The position numbers and the translations under genes were made by a program. Of a stretch of 10,247 nt of DNA, positions 1 to 6,305 are shown one piece after another. This stretch comes from Planctomycetes bacterium RIFCSPHIGHO2_12_FULL_52_36 (lineage in GTDB: Bacteria > Planctomycetota > Brocadiia > Brocadiales > Bathyanammoxibiaceae): positions 9,933-20,179 of the forward strand of contig MHYW01000033.1 of NCBI GenBank assembly GCA_001828545.1, given 5' to 3'. Positions within the stretch are counted from its first letter, which is position 1; the number at the start of each line of letters is the position of its first letter. Under the pieces are notes generated by a model that did not search any database, was not told where the DNA came from, and saw nothing but the letters and a program-made list of their open reading frames with translations.

Positions 1-1680
1 CTCCTGATGGAACACAATATCGGGGCTACCATGAACCAGTCACTAGACGAAGAGACCGTGGCACTCCTTGCCCTGGACTTCGGAATAGAGGTAGAATGCA
101 AGAAGGCAAAACGCCCCGAAGAGGAGCTGAAAGTAGAGCTTGAGGTACCTTCCAAGACAGCGGACCTCGTATCAAGACCACCTATAGTCACTTTTATGGG
201 GCATGTAGACCACGGCAAGACAAGCCTGCTGGACGCCATAAGGAAGACTAACGTGGCGGGCGGGGAGGTTGGGGGTATCACCCAGCACATAGGTGCCTAC
301 CGGGTAGAGACCAACGGCCGTTCCGTAGTGTTCCTTGATACCCCTGGCCACGAGGCCTTTACTGCCATGAGGGCCAGGGGCTCCCAAGCCACTGACGTGG
401 CGGTACTGGTAGTGGCCGCCGATGATGGCGTCATGCCCCAGACGGAAGAGGCCCTGAACCACGCCAAGGCCGCAGGGGTACCCGTAGTGGTAGCAATCAA
501 CAAGATAGACAAGCCAGAGGCCAACCCTATGAGGGTGAAACAGCAACTGGCCAAACTGGGCCTCGTACCCGAGGAGTGGGGCGGGAAGACGGGTTTTGTA
601 GAGACCTCCGCCACCACTAAAAAGGGGCTGGACGAACTCCTGGAGAGACTACTCCTGGAGGCGGAGATACTGGAATTAAAGGCTAACCCCAAAGGTACGG
701 CCAGGGGGGTGGTACTGGAGGCCAGGCTCCACGAGGGCAGGGGCGTGGTGGCTACTGTCATTGTCCAGGATGGCACACTGCACCTTGGAGACCCACTCCT
801 GTGCGGACAGGCCTCGGGTAGGGTAAGGGCCATGTACAACGACAGGGGCCAAGCGGTTACAGAGGCAGGCCCGTCCTATCCAGTGTCTGTCTCCGACCTC
901 TCTACCATCCCGGAGGCAGGGGAAAAATTTTATGTCCTAAAGGATATGCAGAGGGCCAAGGGCATCGCCCTGGACAGGCAGAAACAACTGAGAGAGGCCG
1001 GCCTCAAGGAACGCAGCCACGTAAGCCTGGAGAACCTCTATACCAAGATTGAGGCAGGCAAGGTAAAGGAACTCAAGCTAATCCTGAAGGCCGACGTCAA
1101 GGGCTCTCTGGAGGTGTTAGAAAACATGCTGGAGGAGCTTTCTACCGGGGAGGTAAAGGTCAGGATCCTCCACAGCGGAATAGGGAGCATTACTGAGTCG
1201 GACGTCATCCTCGCCGACGCATCGGATGCCATTATTATAGGCTTTTACGTAGCCCTGGAGGAAGGCGTTTCCGGTCTGGCCGAAGGCAGGGGGGTGGAGA
1301 TTAGACACTACCAGGTTATCTATGACATTACCAGAGACGTAAAGGCCGCTATGGAAGGGCTGCTGGAACCTGAGAAGAAAGAGGTAGTAACCGGCCAGGT
1401 GGAGATCAAGCAGGTCTTCAAGATTTCAAGATTTGGCAATGTGGCAGGCTGTGTAGTAAAGAGTGGGAAGATAAATAGAAATTCCATGATTAGGGTAACA
1501 AGGGACGGTGCAGTCCTTTTTGAGGGTAAGCTGGCCTCCTTGAAGATCGTAAAAGAGGACGTTAAGGAGGTCCGTCAAGGGCTTGAGTGTGGGATAAAGA
1601 TAGCTGGTTTTGACGACATAAAGGTGGGAGACACCGTTGAGGTCTATGAAATCCAGCAGATTGCCCGCACCCTTAGCTAG
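1..1680 (+). CDS. infB: Translation initiation factor IF-2, 5'-truncated
   Basis: IF-2 is the GTPase that brings initiator fMet-tRNA to the 30S subunit and promotes 50S joining. The frame is open from base 1, and its first residues (MNQSLDEETVALLALDFG, from base 31) are the middle of the IF2 N-terminal domain, so the true start lies upstream and the ATG at base 7 is internal. G-domain motifs are GHVDHGKT (bases 199-222), GGITQHIGAY, DTPGHEAF (from 337), NKID (499-510) and SAT in the G5 position. Beta-barrel domain II, the IF2 domain 3 and the C-terminal fMet-tRNA-binding barrel follow, the last with DVKEVRQGLECGI near the end. The 559 visible residues contain the whole conserved core; only the variable N-terminal part is missing. 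ylxP and rbfA downstream are its usual neighbours. Confidence 0.97.
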   Translation, partial: LLMEHNIGATMNQSLDEETVALLALDFGIEVECKKAKRPEEELKVELEVPSKTADLVSRPPIVTFMGHVDHGKTSLLDAIRKTNVAGGEVGGITQHIGAYRVETNGRSVVFLDTPGHEAFTAMRARGSQATDVAVLVVAADDGVMPQTEEALNHAKAAGVPVVVAINKIDKPEANPMRVKQQLAKLGLVPEEWGGKTGFVETSATTKKGLDELLERLLLEAEILELKANPKGTARGVVLEARLHEGRGVVATVIVQDGTLHLGDPLLCGQASGRVRAMYNDRGQAVTEAGPSYPVSVSDLSTIPEAGEKFYVLKDMQRAKGIALDRQKQLREAGLKERSHVSLENLYTKIEAGKVKELKLILKADVKGSLEVLENMLEELSTGEVKVRILHSGIGSITESDVILADASDAIIIGFYVALEEGVSGLAEGRGVEIRHYQVIYDITRDVKAAMEGLLEPEKKEVVTGQVEIKQVFKISRFGNVAGCVVKSGKINRNSMIRVTRDGAVLFEGKLASLKIVKEDVKEVRQGLECGIKIAGFDDIKVGDTVEVYEIQQIARTLS

Positions 1681-1690
1681 GCACTGAAAG

Positions 1691-1766
1691 ATTACAAATT
1701 GCAAACCACAAATTACAAATTAAAATTGTTCGGAATCTGAAATCTGAAATTTGTAATTTGTAATTC
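1691..1766. repeat. AT-rich inverted-repeat element between infB and ylxP
   Basis: This fills most of the 96-base gap. A perfect 14-base inverted repeat, ACAAATTACAAATT (1708-1721) against AATTTGTAATTTGT (1748-1761), encloses a 26-base loop. A further ATTACAAATT copy lies at 1691-1700. A run of six T follows at 1767-1772, so RNA could fold into a weak terminator-like hairpin, but the stem has only two G/C pairs. The 12-mer CAAATTACAAAT recurs at 7689-7700, suggesting a dispersed element. The element leaves no good ribosome binding site in front of ylxP. Confidence 0.75.
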
Positions 1767-1776
1767 TTTTTTCAGG

Positions 1777-2058
1777 ATGACTGTTGGAATATTAAGTATT
1801 AAGCTAATCATTAGGGATTCCCACTCCCTGAAGGATAAGCGTAGGGTGCTAAATAGTCTTAAAGACAGGGTAAGGCAGAACTTCAATGTCTCCTTCTCTG
1901 AGATGGAGGCCCTTGACCACCATCAATACAGCACACTGGCGGCGGCTATGGTGAGCAACGACAAGAGGTACGTCAATGGTAGTCTATCCACCCTGGTGAA
2001 CTTCGTCAGGACCTTCCCACAGGTGGAGCTAATAGACTACGAACTGGAGCTCCTCTAA
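1777..2058 (+). CDS. ylxP: DUF503 family protein (YlxP-like)
   Basis: This 93-residue protein belongs to DUF503, the family of Bacillus YlxP, often encoded between infB and rbfA as here. Its biochemical function is not firmly established; its place suggests a role in ribosome maturation or translation. Family hallmarks are the N-terminal strand MTVGILSIKLIIRD, the SHSLKDKRRVLNSLKDRVR stretch (about residues 15-33), FNVSFSEMEALDHHQ, the central VSNDKRYVN and the C-terminal LIDYELELL. Length fits the family. The ATG at 1777 begins the conserved first strand, but the upstream AGG touches the start codon, so no normal Shine-Dalgarno site is present. The repeat at 1691-1766 may have displaced one, or translation may depend on coupling to infB. 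Confidence 0.88.
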   Translation: MTVGILSIKLIIRDSHSLKDKRRVLNSLKDRVRQNFNVSFSEMEALDHHQYSTLAAAMVSNDKRYVNGSLSTLVNFVRTFPQVELIDYELELL

Positions 2059-2061
2059 ACA

Positions 2062-2093
2062 AAGAGTTTAAGGGTTTAAAAGTTCAAGAGTTT
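2062..2093. repeat. 8-base tandem array, locus 1 (four units)
   Basis: Starting four bases after the ylxP stop are four exact-length units: AAGAGTTT, AAGGGTTT, AAAAGTTC, AAGAGTTT. On the other strand they read AAACTCTT, GAACTTTT, AAACCCTT, AAACTCTT, with consensus RAACYYTT. The same degenerate octamers recur at 8723-8754 and 9110-9143. The array is non-coding here and lies before rbfA. Confidence 0.85.
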
Positions 2094-2132
2094 AATGCAA
2101 GGCGAGTGCGATGGTTTGCTCCGCCGAATGCT

Positions 2133-2489
2133 ATGAACACCCGCAAATTTAAGAGAGTGGCAGAAGCCCTGCGGCGCGAGACAGGCAAGGCCCTCCTCTA
2201 CGAGGTAAAAGACCCAAGGATCCGTCTCGTCACGGTAACCAGGGCCGAACCCTCCATAGACTTTCGTACCGCCAGGATATACGTCTCCATCATGGGAGAT
2301 GAGGATATAAAGAAAAAGACCCTTGAGATATTGGGAAAGGCCAGGGGACACATCCAGTCCCTGGTAGGAGAGCATCTGAGCCTCCGTTACGTACCCATAT
2401 TGAGCTTCTGTCTGGACGACTCCATGGACAGGGGACTACGTGTAGCAAAACTTATTGACGAGATAACCAGGGAGGAAGATAATACCTGA
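2133..2489 (+). CDS. rbfA: 30S ribosome-binding factor RbfA
   Basis: RbfA binds the immature 30S subunit and helps finish 16S rRNA processing, and is important in the cold. The 118-residue product has the family's N-terminal RKFKRVAEALRRE, the KH-like fold with DPRIRLVTVTRAEPSIDFRTARIYVSI, and the end PILSFCLDDSMDRGLRVAKLIDEI. I chose ATG 2133 because it gives MNTRKFKRVAEAL, the usual family start. A GTG at 2106 would add nine residues (MRWFAPPNA) unlike the family. The start is odd: no Shine-Dalgarno site precedes 2133, while AAGG at 2099-2102 best serves an out-of-frame ATG at 2111 that opens a 13-codon frame overlapping the rbfA start. The TGA stop directly abuts the hisG ATG (TGAATG), so the two are probably translationally coupled. 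Confidence 0.92.
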   Translation: MNTRKFKRVAEALRRETGKALLYEVKDPRIRLVTVTRAEPSIDFRTARIYVSIMGDEDIKKKTLEILGKARGHIQSLVGEHLSLRYVPILSFCLDDSMDRGLRVAKLIDEITREEDNT

Positions 2490-3362
2490 ATGGCAAGTCT
2501 TATATTAGGCATACCCAAGGGGAGCCTTCAAGAGGCAACCGTAGAGATGATGAAACGGGCGGGGTACAAGGTGAGGGTACCCCAGAGGTCTTATTACCCG
2601 TCCATAGATGACGAGGAACTGGAAGGGCGGCTCATCCGCCCCCAGGACATGTCCCGTTACGTGGAAAAGGGGATAATAGACGCAGGACTCACGGGGGCAG
2701 ATTGGGTCAAAGAAAATGGCTCGGACGTGAAGGTAGTAGCCAGCCTGGTCTATGCCAAACAACAGCTTACCAAGGTCCGCTGGGTGATGGCGGTACCGGA
2801 AGACTCCCCTGTCCGCAAGGTCTCAGACCTCCAGGGGAAGCGGATAGCCACAGAACTGGTGAACGTAACGAGGGGTTTTCTCTCGGAAAGGGGGGTCACT
2901 GCAGAGATAGAATTTTCCCATGGGGCCACGGAGGCCAAGGCCCCACACCTGGTGGACGCCATAGTGGAACTTACCGAGACCGGCTCCAGCCTCAGGGCCA
3001 ACAACCTCAGGATTTTGGATACCGTCATGGAGTCCACCACACTCTTTATCGCTAACCACGACTCATGGAGAGACCCGTGGAAGAAGGAGAAGATAGAAAA
3101 CCTGGCCATGCTCTTCACAGGGGCCATCATCGCAGGGGAAAAGGTAGGTCTGAAAATGAACGTCCCCAATAGCAGTCTGGAACAGGTGCTCAAGAAACTC
3201 CCCGCCTTGAGAAGGCCCACAGTCTCCCCCCTGGCAGAGGGGGCAGGCTATGCCATAGAGACGGTTATAGATGAGTCGGTGGCCAGGCGCATCATCCCGG
3301 AATTAAAAAGGGCAGGGGCTGAAGGAATCATTGAGTACTCACTCAACAAAGTCATTCTTTAA
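2490..3362 (+). CDS. hisG: ATP phosphoribosyltransferase, long form
   Basis: HisG condenses ATP with PRPP to phosphoribosyl-ATP, the first committed step of histidine synthesis, in the cytosol. The 290-residue length marks the long form, which carries its own regulatory domain and does not need HisZ. Visible are GIPKGSL (residues 7-13), GLTGADWV (66-73), and the PRPP-binding stretch from EFSHGATEAK (141-150) to ETGSSLRAN (163-171). The C-terminal regulatory domain runs from about 213, with the family-typical LKKLPALRRPTVSPL, to the end. In characterised long-form enzymes this domain binds histidine for feedback inhibition. GGAGG at 2471-2475 lies 14 bases before the start; the ATG follows the rbfA stop without a gap. 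No other his gene is in the window, so this is an isolated hisG behind a translation block. Confidence 0.96.
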   Translation: MASLILGIPKGSLQEATVEMMKRAGYKVRVPQRSYYPSIDDEELEGRLIRPQDMSRYVEKGIIDAGLTGADWVKENGSDVKVVASLVYAKQQLTKVRWVMAVPEDSPVRKVSDLQGKRIATELVNVTRGFLSERGVTAEIEFSHGATEAKAPHLVDAIVELTETGSSLRANNLRILDTVMESTTLFIANHDSWRDPWKKEKIENLAMLFTGAIIAGEKVGLKMNVPNSSLEQVLKKLPALRRPTVSPLAEGAGYAIETVIDESVARRIIPELKRAGAEGIIEYSLNKVIL

Positions 3363-3367
3363 AAGAA

Positions 3368-3375
3368 AAGGAGGG
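3368..3375 (+). promoter_or_regulatory. Strong ribosome binding site of the YHS protein gene
   Basis: AAGGAGGG lies six bases before ATG 3382. It decides that start over an upstream in-frame ATG at 3331, which lies inside hisG and would put 17 charged and polar residues in front of the signal peptide. Confidence 0.85.
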
Positions 3376-3381
3376 AAGGTC

Positions 3382-3729
3382 ATGTCTAGAAGAGCGTGCC
3401 TATTAACCCTGGTGGCCTCTCTGGCATTAGGGATGTCCGCCTTAGGCGGACTGGCAATTGCCCAGGAGGGCAGGAATATGTATGACCCCGTATGCGGGAT
3501 GAAGGCAGGCAAGGACACACCTCACGTCACGGAGTACAGTGGGAAGAAGTACAGCTTCTGCTCGGATAAATGCAAGGCTGAATTCCTCAAGGAGCCAGTT
3601 AAGTATGCCTGCTTCTGTCCGGATGAGGCCGCGTGTCCGTACTGCAGGGGTGAGGTTGCCACCTGCCCGTGCGAAAAGAAGGCCCACGACGCGGCGCATT
3701 GCCGTGGCAAACATAAGGGTGGCGATTAG
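3382..3729 (+). CDS. Exported YHS-domain protein with cysteine-rich tail
   Basis: This small exported protein of 115 residues is probably metal-binding. Residues 1-27 form a Sec signal peptide (MSRRA, a hydrophobic core, then AIA before Q28). A YHS domain follows: YDPVCGMKAGKD (34-45) and YSGKKYSFCSDKCKAEF (52-68), with Cys38, Cys60 and Cys64. After YHS comes a tail with CFC (77-79), CPYC (85-88), CPC (95-97) and Cys107, ending in a His/Lys-rich HCRGKHKGGD. The mature protein thus has ten cysteines in about 88 residues. YHS domains occur in heavy-metal transporters and metal-handling proteins; copper or another soft metal in the periplasm is an inference. The 15-base palindrome at 3436-3450 encodes Ser19-Gly23 inside the signal peptide core. 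It lies 19 bases after hisG and 24 before the TPR lipoprotein gene. Confidence 0.85.
   Translation: MSRRACLLTLVASLALGMSALGGLAIAQEGRNMYDPVCGMKAGKDTPHVTEYSGKKYSFCSDKCKAEFLKEPVKYACFCPDEAACPYCRGEVATCPCEKKAHDAAHCRGKHKGGD
3436..3450. repeat. 15-base palindrome, copy 1 (in signal peptide coding)
   Basis: TCCGCCTTAGGCGGA has perfect seven-base arms around one T. It is read in frame as Ser-Ala-Leu-Gly-Gly, compatible with the hydrophobic core of the signal peptide. An identical copy is at 9143-9157. Confidence 0.85.
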
Positions 3730-3753
3730 CGGAAACGGACGACAGGGATATAA

Positions 3754-5412
3754 GTGAAAGATGTAATGTTTGTTCTACTCTTTTGTTTGTACGTTTTAGT
3801 TTGTTCTGGGTGTCTCTCCTCAGAGAGACTGGAAGAGGCTCAAGCCCCTCAGTCCCCTGCCCCTCTTACCCAGACTGCCCAGTCTCCCTTATCCGCCCCA
3901 GGCGGACCCAGCCCCGCACCAATAGGGGACGGGGCTAAGGCGGACACTGCCTTGTCGCCCGGCACGACTGCCCGGCCTGCGACAGGGGGGGCCGGCCCCT
4001 CCCTGGAGGTACTGAGTAATTTTTGTGCGGGTTACCATACCCTGCTGGACGGCGATTGGGACAAGGCCGGCCAATACTTTGAAAAGGCCCTGGAGGCCGA
4101 CCCGCAGTCCGATAGGTTCCTAAAATACGTGATAGGTTGTTACATGCAGGTGGGAAAGAAAGAGCAGGCCCTGAAATATATAGAGAAACTCGCCGAAATC
4201 TCACCAGACGACTTCAGGATTCACTACACCCTTGGGGACATCTACCAGAAAGAAGAAAGGACGGAGGAGGCCATCAAGGCATTTGAAAGGGCTACCAGGA
4301 GTGACGTTACTAACATAGACCCTACCCTTGTGGCCGATGCCCTGTATCGTCTGGCCAACCTGTACCTGCAAAAAGGGGAGCCACTTAAGGCCATCCCCTG
4401 CCTCAAGGACATCTTCCGATTAAACGTCTCCGTGAACGAGGGTCTCCTCTCCTGCCAGCTTGGCATCGCCTATGCCGAGGCTAAGGACTTCCTCAATGCC
4501 AAAGAGAGGCTTGAGGCGGCCAAGGCCCTTAACCCCTCCCAGGGACAGGCCAGGTTGTACCTTGCCATGGTCCATGAAGAACTGGGGGAACTGCAAGAGG
4601 CCGTAAAGGAAGCCGAGGCCTTTCTGGACGCCTCTCCGGACACATGGATAGCTTATGCCTATCTGGCTGGACTCTACAAAAAGACCTCCCGCCTTGAAGA
4701 CGCAGAATTCGTCCAGGGAAAGGCTATTAACCTGCTATTCAGGAAAATAGCCAGCGGCAGTCAGGACCAGAGGGAATACCTTGCACTCGCCCAACTCCTC
4801 ATCGCCCAGCAGAGAGAGGCAGAGGCCAGGAAGGTGTTGGAAGGGGCCGTTAAGGCAGTAGAAGAGGAAAAGAGCAAGGACATTCGCCTCCTCCTGGCTA
4901 ACCTCTATTACACGGCCAATTACGGGGAGGCCGCAGAGAAGGAACTCAAGGACGTCCTGAGGATAGACCCCAATTCTCACGAAGCCAGCAACTTCCTGGG
5001 TTACTTTTACGCCGAAAGGGGAAAAGAGCTCGGGGAGGCCTTGAAACTGGTAGAGAAGGCCCTCCAGGCACAACCCAACAACGGGGCCTATATTGATAGT
5101 CTGGGTTGGGTATACTACAAACAGGCCACGGAGGGGCAAGAGGACCCCCGCCTGGAGCAGGCCCTCCAGAAACTCCTGGAAGCCGCCAGGGAATCTCCCG
5201 ACCCGGAGATTTTCAAACACATCGGAGAGGTCTACTACAGCCTGGGGCAATGGGAGGCTGCCGACAAGGAGTGGCAGAAGGCCTTTCAGAACCCACTAAA
5301 GGGTTCAAAGGACGAACAGATACACCTGTGGATACAGGAAAGACGCAAAAGACTGGATTCCTTAAAAAGACTTGAAGAAGAACTTCAGAAAGAAGAATAT
5401 CCGAGCCTGTAA
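3754..5412 (+). CDS. TPR-repeat lipoprotein
   Basis: This 552-residue lipoprotein probably acts as a protein-interaction scaffold in the envelope. GTG 3754 is chosen because AGGG at 3744-3747 is well placed; ATG 3766 would shorten the signal by four residues. A hydrophobic stretch (5-16) runs into CSGC with Cys20 as likely lipid-modified residue; Cys at -3 is less usual than Leu, and Cys17 is a weaker alternative. Residues 24-84 are a Pro/Ala/Gly-rich linker whose DNA is packed with inverted repeats (3892-3999). From about 90 to 520 there are many degenerate TPR units, for example GDWDKAGQYFEKALEADP, GKELGEALKLVEKALQAQP and IGEVYYSLGQWEAADKEWQKA. The end is a charged helix. Lgt, which would lipidate it, is encoded in the window. 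No partner can be named from sequence. Confidence 0.88.
   Translation: MKDVMFVLLFCLYVLVCSGCLSSERLEEAQAPQSPAPLTQTAQSPLSAPGGPSPAPIGDGAKADTALSPGTTARPATGGAGPSLEVLSNFCAGYHTLLDGDWDKAGQYFEKALEADPQSDRFLKYVIGCYMQVGKKEQALKYIEKLAEISPDDFRIHYTLGDIYQKEERTEEAIKAFERATRSDVTNIDPTLVADALYRLANLYLQKGEPLKAIPCLKDIFRLNVSVNEGLLSCQLGIAYAEAKDFLNAKERLEAAKALNPSQGQARLYLAMVHEELGELQEAVKEAEAFLDASPDTWIAYAYLAGLYKKTSRLEDAEFVQGKAINLLFRKIASGSQDQREYLALAQLLIAQQREAEARKVLEGAVKAVEEEKSKDIRLLLANLYYTANYGEAAEKELKDVLRIDPNSHEASNFLGYFYAERGKELGEALKLVEKALQAQPNNGAYIDSLGWVYYKQATEGQEDPRLEQALQKLLEAARESPDPEIFKHIGEVYYSLGQWEAADKEWQKAFQNPLKGSKDEQIHLWIQERRKRLDSLKRLEEELQKEEYPSL
3892..3906. repeat. 15-base palindrome, copy 2 (in TPR lipoprotein linker)
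   Basis: TCCGCCCCAGGCGGA has six-base arms around CCA, encoding Ser47-Ala-Pro-Gly-Gly51 of the lipoprotein linker. It begins a run of further inverted repeats: AGCCCCG/CGGGGCT (3910-3936), AAGGC/GCCTT (3937-3953), GTCGC/GCGAC (3954-3983) and the perfect palindrome GGGGCCGGCCCC (3988-3999). Confidence 0.75.
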
Positions 5413-5439
5413 TCAAAGGAAATATAGCGAGGAACAAAA

Positions 5440-6198
5440 ATGTCTGGACATTCTCATTGGGCAACCATTAAGAGGAAAAAAGGGGCAGTAGATGCCAAAA
5501 AGGGGAAGATATTCTCCAAACTGGCCAGGAACGTTACTATAGCGGCCAGAGAGGGGGGTGGGAATCCAGACCTTAACATAAAGTTGCAATATGCCATAGA
5601 AAAGGCCAGAGACGCCAACATGCCCAAGGACAACATTGAGAGGGCCATACAGAAAGGTGCAGGGGTTGCCTCAGGCGGGGAAGAGTTGTACGAATACCTC
5701 TACGAGGGATATGGCCCCAATGGGGTGGCCGTCATGGCAGAGGCAGTTACCGATAACCGAAACCGTACTACCTCAGAAATCAGGAAGATATTTGAACGCT
5801 TCGGAGGAAGCCTTGGGGCCGGTGGCTGTGTCTCCTGGCTCTTTGAAAAAAGGGGGATGTTCATTGTAGATAGTAAAAAAGTGGAAGAAGATAAACTTAT
5901 GATGCTTGCCCTGGAGGCGGGGGCAGAGGACGTCCTTTCAGTAGAACAGGTCTACCAGGTCGTCTGCCTCCCCAGTGATTTTGATAGGATAAAAAAGATA
6001 CTCAAGGAACGAGATATCCCCTTTGAATCCGCAGAACTTACCTGGACACCAAAGACGTCTATTGATGTGGACGAGGCTACGGGAAAGAGGGTAATAGAGT
6101 TGATGGAGGCCCTGGAGGACCATGACGACGTCCAGGGAGTCTATGCCAACTTCAACCTCCCCAAGGACTTACTGCTGGAGATGCAGACCAAACGCTGA
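5440..6198 (+). CDS. yebC: YebC/PmpR family protein (TACO1 homologue)
   Basis: Members of this cytosolic family were annotated as transcriptional regulators. More recent work ties YebC proteins, and mitochondrial TACO1, to relief of ribosome stalling at proline runs; which applies here cannot be told from sequence. The 252-residue product has the invariant start MSGHSHWATIKRKKGAVDAK, KGKIFSKLAR, MPKDNIERAIQKG (61-73), YEGYGPNGVAVMAEAVTDN (88-106), RNRT and GGCVSWLFEKRG (128-139). The end NFNLP is also typical. Length matches full-length members. GAGG at 5429-5432 is seven bases before ATG 5440. It starts 27 bases after the TPR lipoprotein gene, with no ruvC beside it, though ruvC is a frequent neighbour elsewhere. 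Confidence 0.96.
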   Translation: MSGHSHWATIKRKKGAVDAKKGKIFSKLARNVTIAAREGGGNPDLNIKLQYAIEKARDANMPKDNIERAIQKGAGVASGGEELYEYLYEGYGPNGVAVMAEAVTDNRNRTTSEIRKIFERFGGSLGAGGCVSWLFEKRGMFIVDSKKVEEDKLMMLALEAGAEDVLSVEQVYQVVCLPSDFDRIKKILKERDIPFESAELTWTPKTSIDVDEATGKRVIELMEALEDHDDVQGVYANFNLPKDLLLEMQTKR

Positions 6199-6203
6199 GC
6201 CTA

Positions 6204-6233
6204 TTGAAGAAACCGCCCTTAAGGTGCTATAAT
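6204..6233 (+). promoter_or_regulatory. Candidate sigma70-type promoter for hflX
   Basis: A -35-like TTGAAG (6204-6209) and a consensus -10 TATAAT (6228-6233) are separated by 18 bases. They begin just after the yebC stop. Transcription would start near 6240 and give a leader of about 65 bases containing the nested repeat hairpin at 6247-6277. Confidence 0.6.
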
Positions 6234-6246
6234 TCTATTGAAATTG

Positions 6247-6277
6247 CCGCAGTCCGCCTCAGGCGGATTAGCCTGCG
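6247..6277. repeat. Nested repeat: CCGCAG hairpin holding the 15-base palindrome (copy 3)
   Basis: CCGCAG (6247-6252) and TTAGCCTGCG (6268-6277) are the two parts of the hairpin element seen intact at 7803-7822. Here the palindrome TCCGCCTCAGGCGGA (6253-6267) sits between them in place of GCT. RNA could form the inner stem plus an outer CGCAG/CTGCG stem. No T run follows, so it is not a clear terminator. Confidence 0.75.
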
Positions 6278-6305
6278 AAAATTGACCACCTTTTTAAGGA
6301 GTTAA

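Noticed and set aside
7..9. ATG at base 7 as the infB start
   Set aside because: The frame is open to base 1, and the next residues are already inside the conserved IF2 N-terminal domain, so the gene starts upstream.
297..839. Long - strand open frame inside infB
   Set aside because: It is antisense to strongly conserved IF-2 sequence, is serine-rich in the way of reverse-strand shadows, and has no recognisable motif.
1708..1772. Rho-independent terminator after infB
   Set aside because: The stem is almost all A/T with a 26-base loop, and the T run starts five bases after the stem, so I treat it as a repeat with at most weak terminator activity.
2101..2132. GC-rich stretch before rbfA as another dispersed repeat
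   Set aside because: Only a weak imperfect inverted match (GGCGAG against CTCCGCC) is visible, and no second copy is present in the window.
2750..3220. Long - strand open frame inside hisG
   Set aside because: It is a shadow of the conserved hisG frame, with no motif and no independent start signal.
3331..3381. N-terminal extension of the YHS protein from ATG 3331
   Set aside because: It lies within hisG and adds a charged stretch before the signal peptide; AAGGAGGG fits ATG 3382.
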